64,000 bases of DNA from Acidobacteriaceae bacterium (GCA_025462735.1 JAOAPC010000020.1:161421-225420), one strand, 5' to 3'. Positions 36,419 to 45,437 are shown, counted from the stretch's first letter. Notes: a model not told the origin generated them from the letters alone. Numbers and translations are program-made.

Positions 36419-38311
36419 TTGAAACTCAGCGCGTTCACTGCCTTTCTCTGTAGTGTTTTTTCCCTTGGCTTACCAGCGTCTGCGCAATCCGATTGGCCAA
36501 TGTACAGCCACGACTACGCCAGCACGCGCTATTCGCCGCTGAACCAGATCAACACTAAGAATGTTCAACTCCTGCAGCCGGCGTGGACCTATCACCTGAA
36601 AAAGGAAGGCCCGCGGCCCCTATCGGCAGGAGCGGTCAGCAGAGGCGGAGGGCGGCGTTCGTCTCAAGCCACGCCGATCGTGGTGAATGACGTACTTTAT
36701 ATGCCGACACCGTACGGCACGGTCATTGCCCTCGAGCCGGAGACGGGCAACGAGGTCTGGAGTTACAAGCTACCTCAGGGACGGCCCGCCGGACGCGGTG
36801 TTTCTTACTGGCCCGGAGATGCGAAGACTCCGGCATCAATTCTGTTCGGTACATCCGACGGGCGACTCATATCGATAAATGCGAAGACCGGACAACCAAC
36901 CGCTGGCTTTGGTCTCGATGGTGTGGTGGACATTAAGCCCGAAGTGCTCAACGGAATTCCTAACGCTCAATTCGATATCACCTCTCCGGTCACGGTTTAC
37001 AAGGATTTGGTGCTTACCGGGGGCCAGCTGCAGGAGGCCCCGGCGGCAGGCGCGTCCGGAGATACGCTGGCTTGGGATGTGCACACCGGAAAACTGGTGT
37101 GGCGTTTTCACTCGGTGCCGCATCCAGGCGAAGTCGGACATGATACGTGGCCAGGTGAGGCCTGGAAGAATCGCTCCGGAACCAATGTTTGGGGTTTCAT
37201 GAGCGTCGATGTCGAACGCGGACTTTTATTTCTTCCATTCGGCTCTCCTAGTTCCGATTTTTATGGCGCCGACCGAAATGGCAAGAATCTTTTCGGCAAC
37301 TCGCTGGTAGCGCTAAACGCCGATACGGGAAAGCTCGCCTGGTATTTTCAAGCCGTTCACCACGACACCTGGGATTACGATTTGGAATCGGCGCCGGTGT
37401 TGATGGATGTGACCCAACACGGAGAAAAAATTCCCGCAGTTGCGGTTACTGGAAAGCTCGGGCTGATTTTTATCCTCGATCGCCGAAACGGAAAACCCAT
37501 CTTCGGGGTCGAGGAGCGGCCCGTACCTGCAAGTGATGTTCCTGGCGAACCCAGTTTTCCGACTCAGCCTTTTCCGCTGAAGCCAGTGCCATTGGGCCGC
37601 CACAGTTTCACCCCCGATGAAATTGCCACAGTGACGCCTGAACAGAAACAGTTCTGCACCAATCTTTTGGCCACCGAAGGCGGAATGGCCAGCGGCGGCC
37701 CCTATACCCATTACGGACCGAAACTAACGATTGTTTTTCCTGGGTCCATGGGCACTACCAATTGGCCCGGAATGTCATACAACCCGGATCTCGGATACCT
37801 GTTCCTCAATACCGTGAATCTTGGGGATGTCGGGAAAATTGCGAAGTCCGAGGAAGGCGCCGATCCCCCTTACGATCGCGCAAGCCCATGGGGCATGTAT
37901 GCGCGGTTCTGGAATGCCGACAAGTTCTGGCCGTGCCAGCAGCCGCCTTGGGGAGAACTGTGGGCAATCAACGTGAATACCGGGGAAGTGGCTTGGAAAA
38001 TTCCTTTCGGTGTTGATGCGGAGCTAGATTCGAAGGGTGTTCACGGTACCGGCACCTTGAATTTCGGTGGATCGATTACTACCGCAGGCGGACTAGTATT
38101 CATTGCCGCGACCCGCGACCAGATCTTCCGTGCCTTCGAAGCATCGACGGGAAAAGAATTGTGGAAAAGCAAACTCGAGACCGGCTCGTATACCGTGCCC
38201 ATGACCTACCGAGGAAAGAACGGTAAACAATACGTAGTCCTGGTTGCCACCGGCGGCAGCTTCTACGACCCGACCGCAGGCGATTCGGTTATCGCCTTTG
38301 CATTGCCATAG
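36419..38311 (+). CDS. exported PQQ-dependent dehydrogenase, glucose dehydrogenase-like eight-bladed propeller
   Basis: The start is set at TTG 36419, preceded by GGGGA about 8 bases upstream; no ATG or GTG fits the signal peptide (FTAFLCSVFSLGLPASAQ). The 630-residue product shows the quinoprotein pattern: DWPMYSHDYASTRYSPLNQINTKNV at the mature N-terminus, ALEPETGNEVWSY, RGVSYWPGD, VHHDTWDYDLESAP, GVHGTGTLNFGGSITTAGGLVFIAAT and the last blade KQYVVLVATGG. RGVSYW and HDTWDYD place it with glucose/polyol dehydrogenases and not with methanol dehydrogenases. It should oxidise a sugar in the periplasm to a lactone. No cytochrome domain is attached. Confidence 0.9.
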   Translation: MKLSAFTAFLCSVFSLGLPASAQSDWPMYSHDYASTRYSPLNQINTKNVQLLQPAWTYHLKKEGPRPLSAGAVSRGGGRRSSQATPIVVNDVLYMPTPYGTVIALEPETGNEVWSYKLPQGRPAGRGVSYWPGDAKTPASILFGTSDGRLISINAKTGQPTAGFGLDGVVDIKPEVLNGIPNAQFDITSPVTVYKDLVLTGGQLQEAPAAGASGDTLAWDVHTGKLVWRFHSVPHPGEVGHDTWPGEAWKNRSGTNVWGFMSVDVERGLLFLPFGSPSSDFYGADRNGKNLFGNSLVALNADTGKLAWYFQAVHHDTWDYDLESAPVLMDVTQHGEKIPAVAVTGKLGLIFILDRRNGKPIFGVEERPVPASDVPGEPSFPTQPFPLKPVPLGRHSFTPDEIATVTPEQKQFCTNLLATEGGMASGGPYTHYGPKLTIVFPGSMGTTNWPGMSYNPDLGYLFLNTVNLGDVGKIAKSEEGADPPYDRASPWGMYARFWNADKFWPCQQPPWGELWAINVNTGEVAWKIPFGVDAELDSKGVHGTGTLNFGGSITTAGGLVFIAATRDQIFRAFEASTGKELWKSKLETGSYTVPMTYRGKNGKQYVVLVATGGSFYDPTAGDSVIAFALP

Positions 38312-38347
38312 CGGCCTTTCGCGAACCTCCCGAAGTTTTTCTTGCGC

Positions 38348-38386
38348 AAAAAAAGTCGCCGGGTCTCAACGGAGAGCCCAGCGACT
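38348..38386 (-). terminator. rho-independent terminator of the 38,414 gene
   Basis: On the minus strand a stem GTCGCTGGGCTCTC pairs across a CGTT loop with GAGACCCGGCGAC and is followed by TTTTTTG. It lies about 30 bases past the stop of the small secreted protein. The plus strand has no T-run after the same stem, so it mainly serves the minus-strand gene. Confidence 0.85.
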
Positions 38387-38413
38387 GGGTCTTTAAGATA
38401 AATTGCTTCAATC

Positions 38414-38869
38414 TTATTGCTTGTCGTAAACCACCATCTCGTGGAATGGTTTGCCGTCTTTGTCTGTGCCGTCCATGGTGAACGTAGTTGTCTTGCCATC
38501 CTCCGAAAGCACTGCTCTACTCTTGGCGGAGCGGCCGTTGAAGTTCCAGACCTGCTCGTTGGTGTGACTATCTATCTTGGTTACGATCACGGTGGTGTTA
38601 TCTCTTCCCTCAACCGATACAGCTTTTCCGGCGACCGGGGTGTAATGCCATGAAGAACTCTTGCCTTCGGAATTAGTTTCGTTAACCGTGACCGTGCCAT
38701 CGGGATCGACGGTGCACATGTCTATCTGAGGTGGCGGTCCGGGAAACTTAGATTTCGCAAAGTTCACGTTCCAGGTGCCAGCAAATCCGCCAGCGGGCAT
38801 AGTGGCTTGTAGTTGGGCAACAGCTAGGAAAGTAAACGCGGCAGTCAATATGAGCAGGCGTGTTTTCAT
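38414..38869 (-). CDS. small secreted beta-rich protein of unknown function
   Basis: 151 residues with a signal peptide (LLILTAAFTFLAVAQLQA). The mature part starts with FAGTWNVNFAKSKFPGPPPQ, a pattern that recurs in many acidobacterial secreted proteins and resembles lipocalin-like folds, then runs as short strands (GTVTVNETNSEGKSSSWHYTP, NTTVIVTKIDSHTNEQVWNFNG, GKTTTFTMDGTDKDGKPFHEMVVYDKQ). No catalytic motif is seen. Own promoter region with a TCATATGATA site at 38,873 and own terminator; transcribed against the oxidation operon. Confidence 0.75.
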   Translation of the reverse strand: MKTRLLILTAAFTFLAVAQLQATMPAGGFAGTWNVNFAKSKFPGPPPQIDMCTVDPDGTVTVNETNSEGKSSSWHYTPVAGKAVSVEGRDNTTVIVTKIDSHTNEQVWNFNGRSAKSRAVLSEDGKTTTFTMDGTDKDGKPFHEMVVYDKQ

Positions 38870-38872
38870 GGC

Positions 38873-38882
38873 TCATATGATA
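38873..38882 (+). promoter_or_regulatory. candidate operator, TCATATGATA
   Basis: Four bases upstream of the ATG of the minus-strand secreted protein, followed by a second AATATGATT. Position this close to the start would block translation initiation or overlap a short leader if bound. Confidence 0.45.
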
Positions 38883-38948
38883 ATATGATTGAAAATTGTG
38901 TCAACTGCTTTTCGCGTTCGCACGAGCGTGGCCAATCTGTGACGTCTG

Positions 38949-38963
38949 GTCTTCATAGAAGAC
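38949..38963. promoter_or_regulatory. perfect palindrome GTCTTC-ATA-GAAGAC with direct repeats
   Basis: Six-base arms with a three-base spacer, followed at once by two copies of a 17-base direct repeat (AAGACTGAGTTTCATGT and AAGACTGATCTTCACAT, 13 of 17 identical). It lies about 60 bases before the YVTN propeller gene and is a candidate operator different from the TCATATNATA sites. Confidence 0.5.
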
Positions 38964-39024
38964 TGAGTTTCATGTAAGACTGATCTTCACATAGGAACCG
39001 ATTTCACCTGAGAACGGAGTGACC

Positions 39025-40038
39025 ATGCGAACTGCCTTCATTATCCCGCTTCTTTCGCTACTGATCGCTGGGACTGCCTGGGCGGAATCTGCCATTACCA
39101 CCTCATCGACTGGGCTCTTGTTGGTGGCTAATAAAGGAGACAACAGCCTCGGCATCATCGACCCGGCAATCGGACGGCAAGTTGCTGAGGTCCCAGAAGG
39201 CGGCGTAACCGGACACGAAATTATCACTTCACGCGATGGCAAGCTTGCCTACGTTCCGATCTACGGAAACTCCGGCGTCGGCCAGCCGGGAACTGACGGC
39301 AGCAATTTGGTCGTGATCGATATCGCCGCGCGAAAAGTTGTTGGCAATCTCGATTTCGGCAAGGGCGTTAGGCCGCACCTTCCGGTTCTTGGCCCGAAAA
39401 ATGGCCTGTTGTACGTCAGCACCGAACTCGAAAAATCCATCACCATCATCGATCCCGCGACACTGAAAATCATAGGCTCGGTTCCCACAGGTCAAGAGCA
39501 GTCACACATGTTCGCAATCACGCGCGATGGCAGCCGCGCATATACCGCGAACGTGGGACCGGGAACAGTTTCGGTTCTTGATCTGGCCGCTCGCAAAGTG
39601 CTCGCCGTCATTCCTGTCTCTCCACAAGTGCAACGGATCTCGCTTTCGACCGATGACAAATTCGCCTTCACTTCAGATGTAACCAAGCCTCAACTCGCGG
39701 TCATCGACACCCACACCAACAAAATCAAGACGTGGATCCCTCTGCCCGGCTTGGGCTATGGAAGCGCAACTACGGCTGACGGCAAGTGGCTGGTGATTGC
39801 GCTGCCGCTGGTGCACCAAGTCGCTGCGGTGGACCTCAGCACGATGAAGGTCGCGCACACAATCGACACGCCCAGCAGGCCGCAGGAAGTGCTGATCGCT
39901 CCTGACGGCCGGACGGCATACGTCTCCTGCGACCAGAGCGGCAAGGTTGCGGCCATCAGTCTTGCGGACTGGAAGGTACAGAAGATCATCGATGCAGGCA
40001 AGGGTGCCGACGGCTTGGCTTGGGCGGCTGCCAAGTAA
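39025..40038 (+). CDS. secreted YVTN/YncE-like beta-propeller protein
   Basis: Start at ATG 39025 with GGAGTGA just upstream (a GTG 6 bases earlier overlaps this site). 337 residues, signal peptide (FIIPLLSLLIAGTAWA). About seven repeats of the YVTN type follow (LLLVANKGDNSLGIIDPAIGRQV, LLYVSTELEKSITIIDPATLKIIGSV, RAYTANVGPGTVSVLDLAARKVLAVI, TAYVSCDQSGKVAAISLADWKVQKII). Such propellers bind ligands or act as lactonase-like or cytochrome-related accessory proteins; no catalytic residues can be named. It is 64 bases upstream of cupin copy 3 and likely shares its transcript. Confidence 0.82.
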   Translation: MRTAFIIPLLSLLIAGTAWAESAITTSSTGLLLVANKGDNSLGIIDPAIGRQVAEVPEGGVTGHEIITSRDGKLAYVPIYGNSGVGQPGTDGSNLVVIDIAARKVVGNLDFGKGVRPHLPVLGPKNGLLYVSTELEKSITIIDPATLKIIGSVPTGQEQSHMFAITRDGSRAYTANVGPGTVSVLDLAARKVLAVIPVSPQVQRISLSTDDKFAFTSDVTKPQLAVIDTHTNKIKTWIPLPGLGYGSATTADGKWLVIALPLVHQVAAVDLSTMKVAHTIDTPSRPQEVLIAPDGRTAYVSCDQSGKVAAISLADWKVQKIIDAGKGADGLAWAAAK

Positions 40039-40102
40039 ACCGAGCATTCCGACTCGCAAAGTTTGCCGCACTTCAGTCAGAAATACGAGATCGAGGACCA
40101 GT

Positions 40103-41125
40103 ATGAGTCGAACAGGGACGTCGTCGTTCTGCAGATCATGCTTCTGCAGATCATGCTTATGCAGATCATGGTTCCGAAATTATGCTGCTGGCTTAGCGCC
40201 ATTCCTGCTAGGCGCGGCATTGCTGCCCACAGCTGCACAGACGGTTGCCAAGCCCCCGGTAAAGACGCCAAGCGCAGGCGGCAATAGTTTCGACGGACCT
40301 GGAGCGGTTCGGTATCAGCCTTCGCGAGATGTCCAGGATCGACGCATTGATATGTTCATCGGCGACTGGCGTGACTCGATGCCGCGTCATATTTATGGCT
40401 CCCTGGTGCTGCGCGACATTCTGACGCGAGGCGACAACTACGCCCCGCCGCAACCCGGTGCAGTTCTTCAAGCCGCGAACTATCTTGCCTTCGGCCGGCT
40501 GGCAGCTGGCAATTCCACTATTCCCACCAGCCTGCAGCGCGAGCAGAATGTTTTTTATATTCTTGGTGGCAATGGGGAAATTACCGCAGGAGGGAAGACC
40601 ACTGCGTTGCATAAAGATGTTGCCGTCTTCATCCCTGCGGATCTCCAATTTGTCGTGACCAGTACCGGCGATCAGGACCTCACCATGTATGTGGTCAGCG
40701 AACCGGTTCCCGACGGCTTCGTCCCTGGGAAGGCAATCCTCGCGATCAACGAGGCTCAAGTTCCGGTGCGAACTCCGATGGCCGCGTCCCCATTTACTCT
40801 GCCGGGCGCGTCCGGACACTGGGCGCACATAGTACGGGATCTCTTTTCAAAAACTGACGGGCTGGCCACCATCGGTGATCTCATCACCGTGACCATTGCT
40901 CCTATGACCATGGGCGAACCGCATCCGCATAATGCGGGTCAGGAGGAAATATGGGCGGCAATCGACGGCAACAGTCTTGCCTTCATCGGGACTGAGCTGC
41001 GAGTGCAGCATCCGGGAATGGCCTACATGATCCGTCCCGATCAATCTATGACCCACTCGAATATCAATACCGGTGACACGCCGGTGAAATTCCTTTGGTT
41101 TGTCAGTTCCTCGATTAAGAAGTAG
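40103..41125 (+). CDS. secreted double-cupin protein, copy 3
   Basis: 340 residues from ATG 40103. It is clearly paralogous to the copies at 29,395 and 30,298: RRIDMFIGDWRDSMPRHIYGSLVLRDILTRGDNYAP, the first cupin half near residues 135-205 and the second with EPHPH and GQEEIWAAIDGNSLAFIGTELR. The complete HxH and Glu set suggests a bound metal. The signal region is odd: three tandem pentapeptides (FCRSC, FCRSC, LCRSW) come before the hydrophobic core (AAGLAPFLLGAALLPTAAQ). Nearest to copy 2 in wording. Reaction unknown. Confidence 0.82.
   Translation: MSRTGTSSFCRSCFCRSCLCRSWFRNYAAGLAPFLLGAALLPTAAQTVAKPPVKTPSAGGNSFDGPGAVRYQPSRDVQDRRIDMFIGDWRDSMPRHIYGSLVLRDILTRGDNYAPPQPGAVLQAANYLAFGRLAAGNSTIPTSLQREQNVFYILGGNGEITAGGKTTALHKDVAVFIPADLQFVVTSTGDQDLTMYVVSEPVPDGFVPGKAILAINEAQVPVRTPMAASPFTLPGASGHWAHIVRDLFSKTDGLATIGDLITVTIAPMTMGEPHPHNAGQEEIWAAIDGNSLAFIGTELRVQHPGMAYMIRPDQSMTHSNINTGDTPVKFLWFVSSSIKK
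40127..40171 (+). repeat. three tandem 15-bp repeats inside the signal-peptide coding region
   Basis: TTCTGCAGATCATGC occurs twice exactly (40127-40141 and 40142-40156) and once as TTATGCAGATCATGG (40157-40171). The unit is a multiple of three, so copy-number change keeps the frame and only varies the N-region of the signal peptide. Confidence 0.9.
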
Positions 41126-41190
41126 CTGCGGGCGAATTGCGCAGCGACTCGGACAAAGCTGATCACTTTCCTGTTTTATCTGCGCCCTCC

Positions 41191-41275
41191 GCGAATCCTC
41201 CGCGTTCTCTGCGGTTAAAAGCTCTTGGTCTGCCCGAACTTAAACCGCAGAGTTCGCCGGGAATGACGCAGAGCC
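41191..41275. repeat. head-to-head pair of the CTCTGCGGTTAAAAGC repeat
   Basis: The plus-strand copy CGCGTTCTCTGCGGTTAAAAGC ends at about 41222. A second copy on the opposite strand (GGCGAACTCTGCGGTTTAAG when read on minus) lies at 41238-41257. CTCTGCGGTTTAA and its complement could pair. It fills the convergent gap after cupin copy 3 and before the end of the TonB receptor gene. Confidence 0.75.
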
Positions 41276-41417
41276 GAGAAGTTCAATTCCCGAGCAGGAC
41301 AGCCGAGGCCGGCTGTCCCCACATTCGCAAAATAATTGGTGCAAAACAACGGGGTGAAGATTCGGAAGCTTGCGCACCCGTATCTCCACCCCTCAACACC
41401 CTAATAACAACTTCGTA

Positions 41418-44400
41418 CTAGAAGATAAACTTCGCGCTTATCTGACCGACTCGCGTAGGTGCGGTCTGGGTAACCTGACCGAACTGGCTGCTGTTCGCAT
41501 TTCCCACCACAGAAGTGGACAGGAAATTGGCATGATTGAAGACGTTGAACATCTCGAAGCGCAGGTTGAATGCCATGCTCTCGGTGATTTTCGTGTCTTT
41601 TTCCACGCCTAAATCCGTGTTGATCGCTCCCGGCCCGCTGAAGGAAAACTGTTTCGCGCTCCCAGTCACGCCACAAGCTTCGTAACTTTTAAGCACGCCA
41701 CTACAGTTAGGAAGGTTGAAGGCGAATGCCGACTTGGTAAAGTAGTTGTGCACTCTGCCAGAAAGCGTTGTGTGCGAATTCACCTTCTGAAGCGGACCGA
41801 CGAAGGTAGGATAGTCGAGCCCGATGTTGGTCAGCGCGAAATCGCCCCCGCTCCTCAGGCTGATTGGAGTGCCAGTATTAAATCGGCTGATGCCGGTAAT
41901 GTGCCATCCGGTGGCAACCCGACGCTGGCCGAACAGGCGCGCGAACGGAAGGTCCCAGTTGTAGCTCACCACCAGGTTATGCCGCATGTCGAACGTCGAA
42001 GGACCGTAGTTTCGAGACGGATCGCGAGGGTCGTACCTGGCAGAGTAACTATCCAACGAGTGGGCGTAGGTGTAGCTCACCAGTAAGGTCAAGTCACGAG
42101 CGCGGCGTTCCGCCGAAACCTGCAGCGAGTTGTAGTTAGAGTTCGCCGAGTTCTTCAGGTAAGTCGCCGACGCGAAGGCCACTACCGGACCCCCGTTGGA
42201 ATTTGTATAGTTCGGGCTGATGGCTTGATTGTTTATCAGACCCGTAAAGGTGCCGTAGTAGGTTTGGCCGCCCTGCGTGTAGACGCTGCCTTCGCCGCTT
42301 GGCCCGCAGCCTGCCGCTGAAAGCGACTGGCAAAGCGGGCCGTTGCCCCACAGTATGTCTTCGCTGCGCTGAATATGATGTCCTTGGGTCCCCACATATG
42401 ACACGGTCAGGACAGTCGACTTATCGAGCTGCCGCTGGATCGAGACGTTGTAATGTTCGGCCATTTGCGTCTTGTTATGGTTGTAATATCCCGGCAGGTA
42501 GAGAGGCATGAGCGACCCGAACTTGAAGTTCGGAAATGGCCCGGGACCCGATGGAAAAGTAAAAGGGAAGTGCTGTCCCTGTGGTACGCCGTTTGCACGA
42601 GTCACATACGGGCTTGCAAACTCCGTCGGTGCCGGGGATGCCCAGTAAAGGCCCCAGGGAGCGTCACCGATAATCCCGAAGTTGCCGTTATCCGCAGCGC
42701 CGAGATAGTAGACACCGTAAGCCGCACGAATGCTGGTTTTGTTCTCACCCCAAATCCCGCCCGTGGGTGCATAGGCGATACCAATACGAGGTCCGAAGTT
42801 GTTCCACTGGGTCGGCGAGATCGTGCTCGGAACTCCCGGATCTCCCGGGACGACGTTGCCCGGAGGTGAGTTGGGGAACTTGACCGATTGCTCTCCCGGT
42901 ACTGGAGCCGTCAGGCGGCCATAGACGTCGCTCCATGGCCGGGCAACATCCCAGCGCAAACCAAGGTTAACCGTGAGTTTGGGAGTAGCCTTCCAGGTGT
43001 CGGAACCAAAAAGCGCGCCGTATCGCGTTCGGTTGTCAAGAAGCTGAACGGAGCATTGCACGAACGTTCCCGGAGCGCCGATATAGTAATCGGAAACATC
43101 TGAATTTGTTTCATTTCCGCTGAATTGGAAATATCCGTTGGGGCCGCATTCGTTTCGAACGTTGAGCCGGTAGTACCGGAGGTCGCCACCAAAGCTGAGG
43201 GAGTGGTTACCCATCGTCTTGCTGAAGGTGTCGCTAACGCCATAGGTCGTGTCAGGCTGATACAGATTCAACCAGTTGTTGCCGACTGCAAAGTTATTGA
43301 ACAGCATCATTGGCAGTGATGATGGGTATCCGGGCGTTCCAGTGTTGATGAGACCGTAAGTTGTGGGGTCCGTATTGAAACCGTATTGACTGTAACTTGA
43401 AATCTTCGAACTGGCAGACGGTTGCGAGGTCCGAACCGCCGTGCGGAAAAACTGGATGCGAGCGACGTTGACGGCGGTGCTGCCGAAAGTCTTGGTATTG
43501 CTCATCGCGAACAGCTGGTTGCGCGACGGCACCAACGCCGGAAAGCCCGGGACATTCGTTACTCCCTGATATGCCTGCTGGTAGATAGGCTGGGTCGCGG
43601 TCGAATCATCGTAGTGATAGTAACCCGACCAGTTGCCAGTCATCTGGCTTAGGAAGTCAATTCTCTGGGCCATGTTGGTATCGATAAGCGATCCGCTGTG
43701 GCTTGAGTCAGAATAGATGAATCCACCTGATTGATTTGCGGCGGGAATGAACTTCATCGTCGCTGAACTGATGGGATCTATGTAGGCAGAGATGTTGTGG
43801 CCAGGCACGCTAATCGGATTACCGTTAGAGTCGAGTTCGGTAGTCGTCACCGGAGTGCCGAGTTGGTTGTACGTCGTAGGTGTACAAACCGGAGGTCCTG
43901 GACACGAAGGCCCCTGCCCAACTATGGTTCCACCGCCGCGACTCATGAGGGTTGCCGCCCAGGCATTGCCCTGGACAAAACTGTTGAGCACGTCGTCCGG
44001 GAAGATACCTTTCCGCTCATCATTACTCAAAACCGACATCGGGCCCGTACTGACTCCGGCTACCTGACGGGTCTGCTGAAAGTCGGTAAAGAAAAAGATC
44101 TTGTCTTTCCAGATCGGACCCCCGAACACACCGCCGAACTGATGTTGCTTTAACGCCGCCTTCGTCCCGCTCATGTAGTCTTTCGCGTCTAAACCCTGAT
44201 TGCGGTAGAACTCGAAGAGCGTTCCATGGAAGCGGTTGGTTCCGGATTTCGTGACCGTGTTCATGACCGAACCTGTGAACTTGCCATACTCAGCACTGAA
44301 GCTGTTGGTCAGCAGGCGGAACTCAGCGATTGAGTCGGCGTTCGGAATCAGGCCGGCGCCCATATTCTTGGTTTCGTTGACCTCGGCGCCATTCACCAGG

Positions 44401-44999
44401 AAGGCGTTGGCCCATTCCGGCTGACCGTCCGTGGAGACATTGCCCGACGAGGTATAGAGACCGGAAGAAGGGCCGCGATCGGAGTATCCGCTGTTGGTAT
44501 TCAACGGAGAAACGCCTGCCTGAAGTGACAACAGATCAAGATACGAGCGGCCGTTGAGCGGCATGGCAAGAATCTGCGGCGATTCAATCGTGGTGCCGGT
44601 CGCCGTACTTACGGTTTCGACCTGCACAGCGTTCGCTTCGACTGACACCGTCTCCTGCGCTCCGCCGACGGCGAGCGTCAGGTCGTATCGCAACTCGTCA
44701 TTTACTCTGAGGTCGATGTCGTTGAGTGTGGCTTGCCGAAATCCGGAAATGCTGGCGTTGACTCGGTAGTGTCCGGGCGGCAGTGCCAGAAAGATGTACG
44801 CACCCTGGGTGTCAGTCGTGGCCCCCCGCTGAAAGTTGGTTGCGGTCTCCGTGACCGTGACGCGAGCGCCGCTGATAACCGCACCGGAACTGTCACGGAC
44901 ATATCCTTGGATAGACCCAGTCACGTCTGCCATCAGGCTGGCGCTTCCAAGCAGGACCAGCAGGCAGAGACAGAAACATCGATAAGTAAGACGTTGCAT
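41418..44999 (-). CDS. TonB-dependent outer-membrane receptor, Oar-like with carboxypeptidase-regulatory N-terminal domain
   Basis: From the ATG at 44997-44999 (GAGGGGG just upstream) the product has 1193 residues; an in-frame ATG at 45059 with AAGGTG is the alternative. A signal peptide (CFCLCLLVLLGSASLMA) precedes a CarboxypepD_reg domain (residues 25-110, GSIQGYVRDSSGAVISGARVTVTETATN). A plug domain follows at about 115-280 (QILAMPLNGRSYLDLLSLQAGV, then NSFSAEYGKFTGSVMNTVTKSGTN), and then the beta-barrel, ending in an aromatic residue (QISAKFIF). This family imports or binds large substrates such as glycans in Acidobacteria. It is divergent from the BKACE gene and has a promoter with TTGACA upstream. 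Confidence 0.92.
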   Translation of the reverse strand: MQRLTYRCFCLCLLVLLGSASLMADVTGSIQGYVRDSSGAVISGARVTVTETATNFQRGATTDTQGAYIFLALPPGHYRVNASISGFRQATLNDIDLRVNDELRYDLTLAVGGAQETVSVEANAVQVETVSTATGTTIESPQILAMPLNGRSYLDLLSLQAGVSPLNTNSGYSDRGPSSGLYTSSGNVSTDGQPEWANAFLVNGAEVNETKNMGAGLIPNADSIAEFRLLTNSFSAEYGKFTGSVMNTVTKSGTNRFHGTLFEFYRNQGLDAKDYMSGTKAALKQHQFGGVFGGPIWKDKIFFFTDFQQTRQVAGVSTGPMSVLSNDERKGIFPDDVLNSFVQGNAWAATLMSRGGGTIVGQGPSCPGPPVCTPTTYNQLGTPVTTTELDSNGNPISVPGHNISAYIDPISSATMKFIPAANQSGGFIYSDSSHSGSLIDTNMAQRIDFLSQMTGNWSGYYHYDDSTATQPIYQQAYQGVTNVPGFPALVPSRNQLFAMSNTKTFGSTAVNVARIQFFRTAVRTSQPSASSKISSYSQYGFNTDPTTYGLINTGTPGYPSSLPMMLFNNFAVGNNWLNLYQPDTTYGVSDTFSKTMGNHSLSFGGDLRYYRLNVRNECGPNGYFQFSGNETNSDVSDYYIGAPGTFVQCSVQLLDNRTRYGALFGSDTWKATPKLTVNLGLRWDVARPWSDVYGRLTAPVPGEQSVKFPNSPPGNVVPGDPGVPSTISPTQWNNFGPRIGIAYAPTGGIWGENKTSIRAAYGVYYLGAADNGNFGIIGDAPWGLYWASPAPTEFASPYVTRANGVPQGQHFPFTFPSGPGPFPNFKFGSLMPLYLPGYYNHNKTQMAEHYNVSIQRQLDKSTVLTVSYVGTQGHHIQRSEDILWGNGPLCQSLSAAGCGPSGEGSVYTQGGQTYYGTFTGLINNQAISPNYTNSNGGPVVAFASATYLKNSANSNYNSLQVSAERRARDLTLLVSYTYAHSLDSYSARYDPRDPSRNYGPSTFDMRHNLVVSYNWDLPFARLFGQRRVATGWHITGISRFNTGTPISLRSGGDFALTNIGLDYPTFVGPLQKVNSHTTLSGRVHNYFTKSAFAFNLPNCSGVLKSYEACGVTGSAKQFSFSGPGAINTDLGVEKDTKITESMAFNLRFEMFNVFNHANFLSTSVVGNANSSQFGQVTQTAPTRVGQISAKFIF

Positions 45000-45059
45000 A
45001 AGCCCCCTCGATTTGCGATTGTGCGACGATGTCGTGTTTGTGAACGCAGTCGAAATCAT

Positions 45060-45437
45060 GCGAACACCTTCTTTATTTCTACGAGCGCGAGTTCGTCTAG
45101 TCTGAAGAATCGTGCGATCCAGTTTCTCCTTGGCTAAGCCGGAACATCTGGATCTCGTAACGTTGTAGGGAAGCGCGAAAAATGCCCGGCACCGAGCATT
45201 TGTCATATAATACAATGTAAAGTTCACTGTCAAGCGAATAATCACGGCAGGCTAATGAGTTCGGCGCAATACCATTCTGTGGAAGTCCTGCGCTTGGGCG
45301 TCGCGTTGGCCAGTCCGCTTTCACAGTCAATCCATAAACGCACCAGTGTAAACTTGCCCGGGTTGGACGAAGTGCATCAGTCTGAAGTAAATATCTGCAG
45401 TAAATAGATGTGAATTTGTGGTCGGAAAGGGAATGCC
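45060..45437. promoter_or_regulatory. divergent promoter region between TonB receptor and BKACE gene
   Basis: On the minus strand an exact TTGACA (45228-45233) is followed after 15 bases by TATTAT (45207-45212), or after 18 by TATATG (45204-45209). It drives the receptor with a leader of about 200 bases. The -10 area overlaps the motif ATTTGTCATATAATA at 45198-45212. No gene is visible in the region. Confidence 0.6.
45203..45212 (+). promoter_or_regulatory. candidate operator, TCATATAATA
   Basis: Overlaps the -10 region of the TonB receptor promoter, where a bound regulator would block polymerase. It shares 14 of 15 bases with the site at 33,925-33,939. Confidence 0.55.

Noticed and set aside
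40127..40171. Tandem repeat as a CRISPR array
   Set aside because: Only three adjoining 15-bp units without spacers, inside a coding region.
40063..40287. Alternative frame with LQIMLLQIMLMQIM over the repeat upstream of cupin copy 3
   Set aside because: It ends without joining the cupin; the frame from ATG 40103 continues into a good signal peptide and the full protein.
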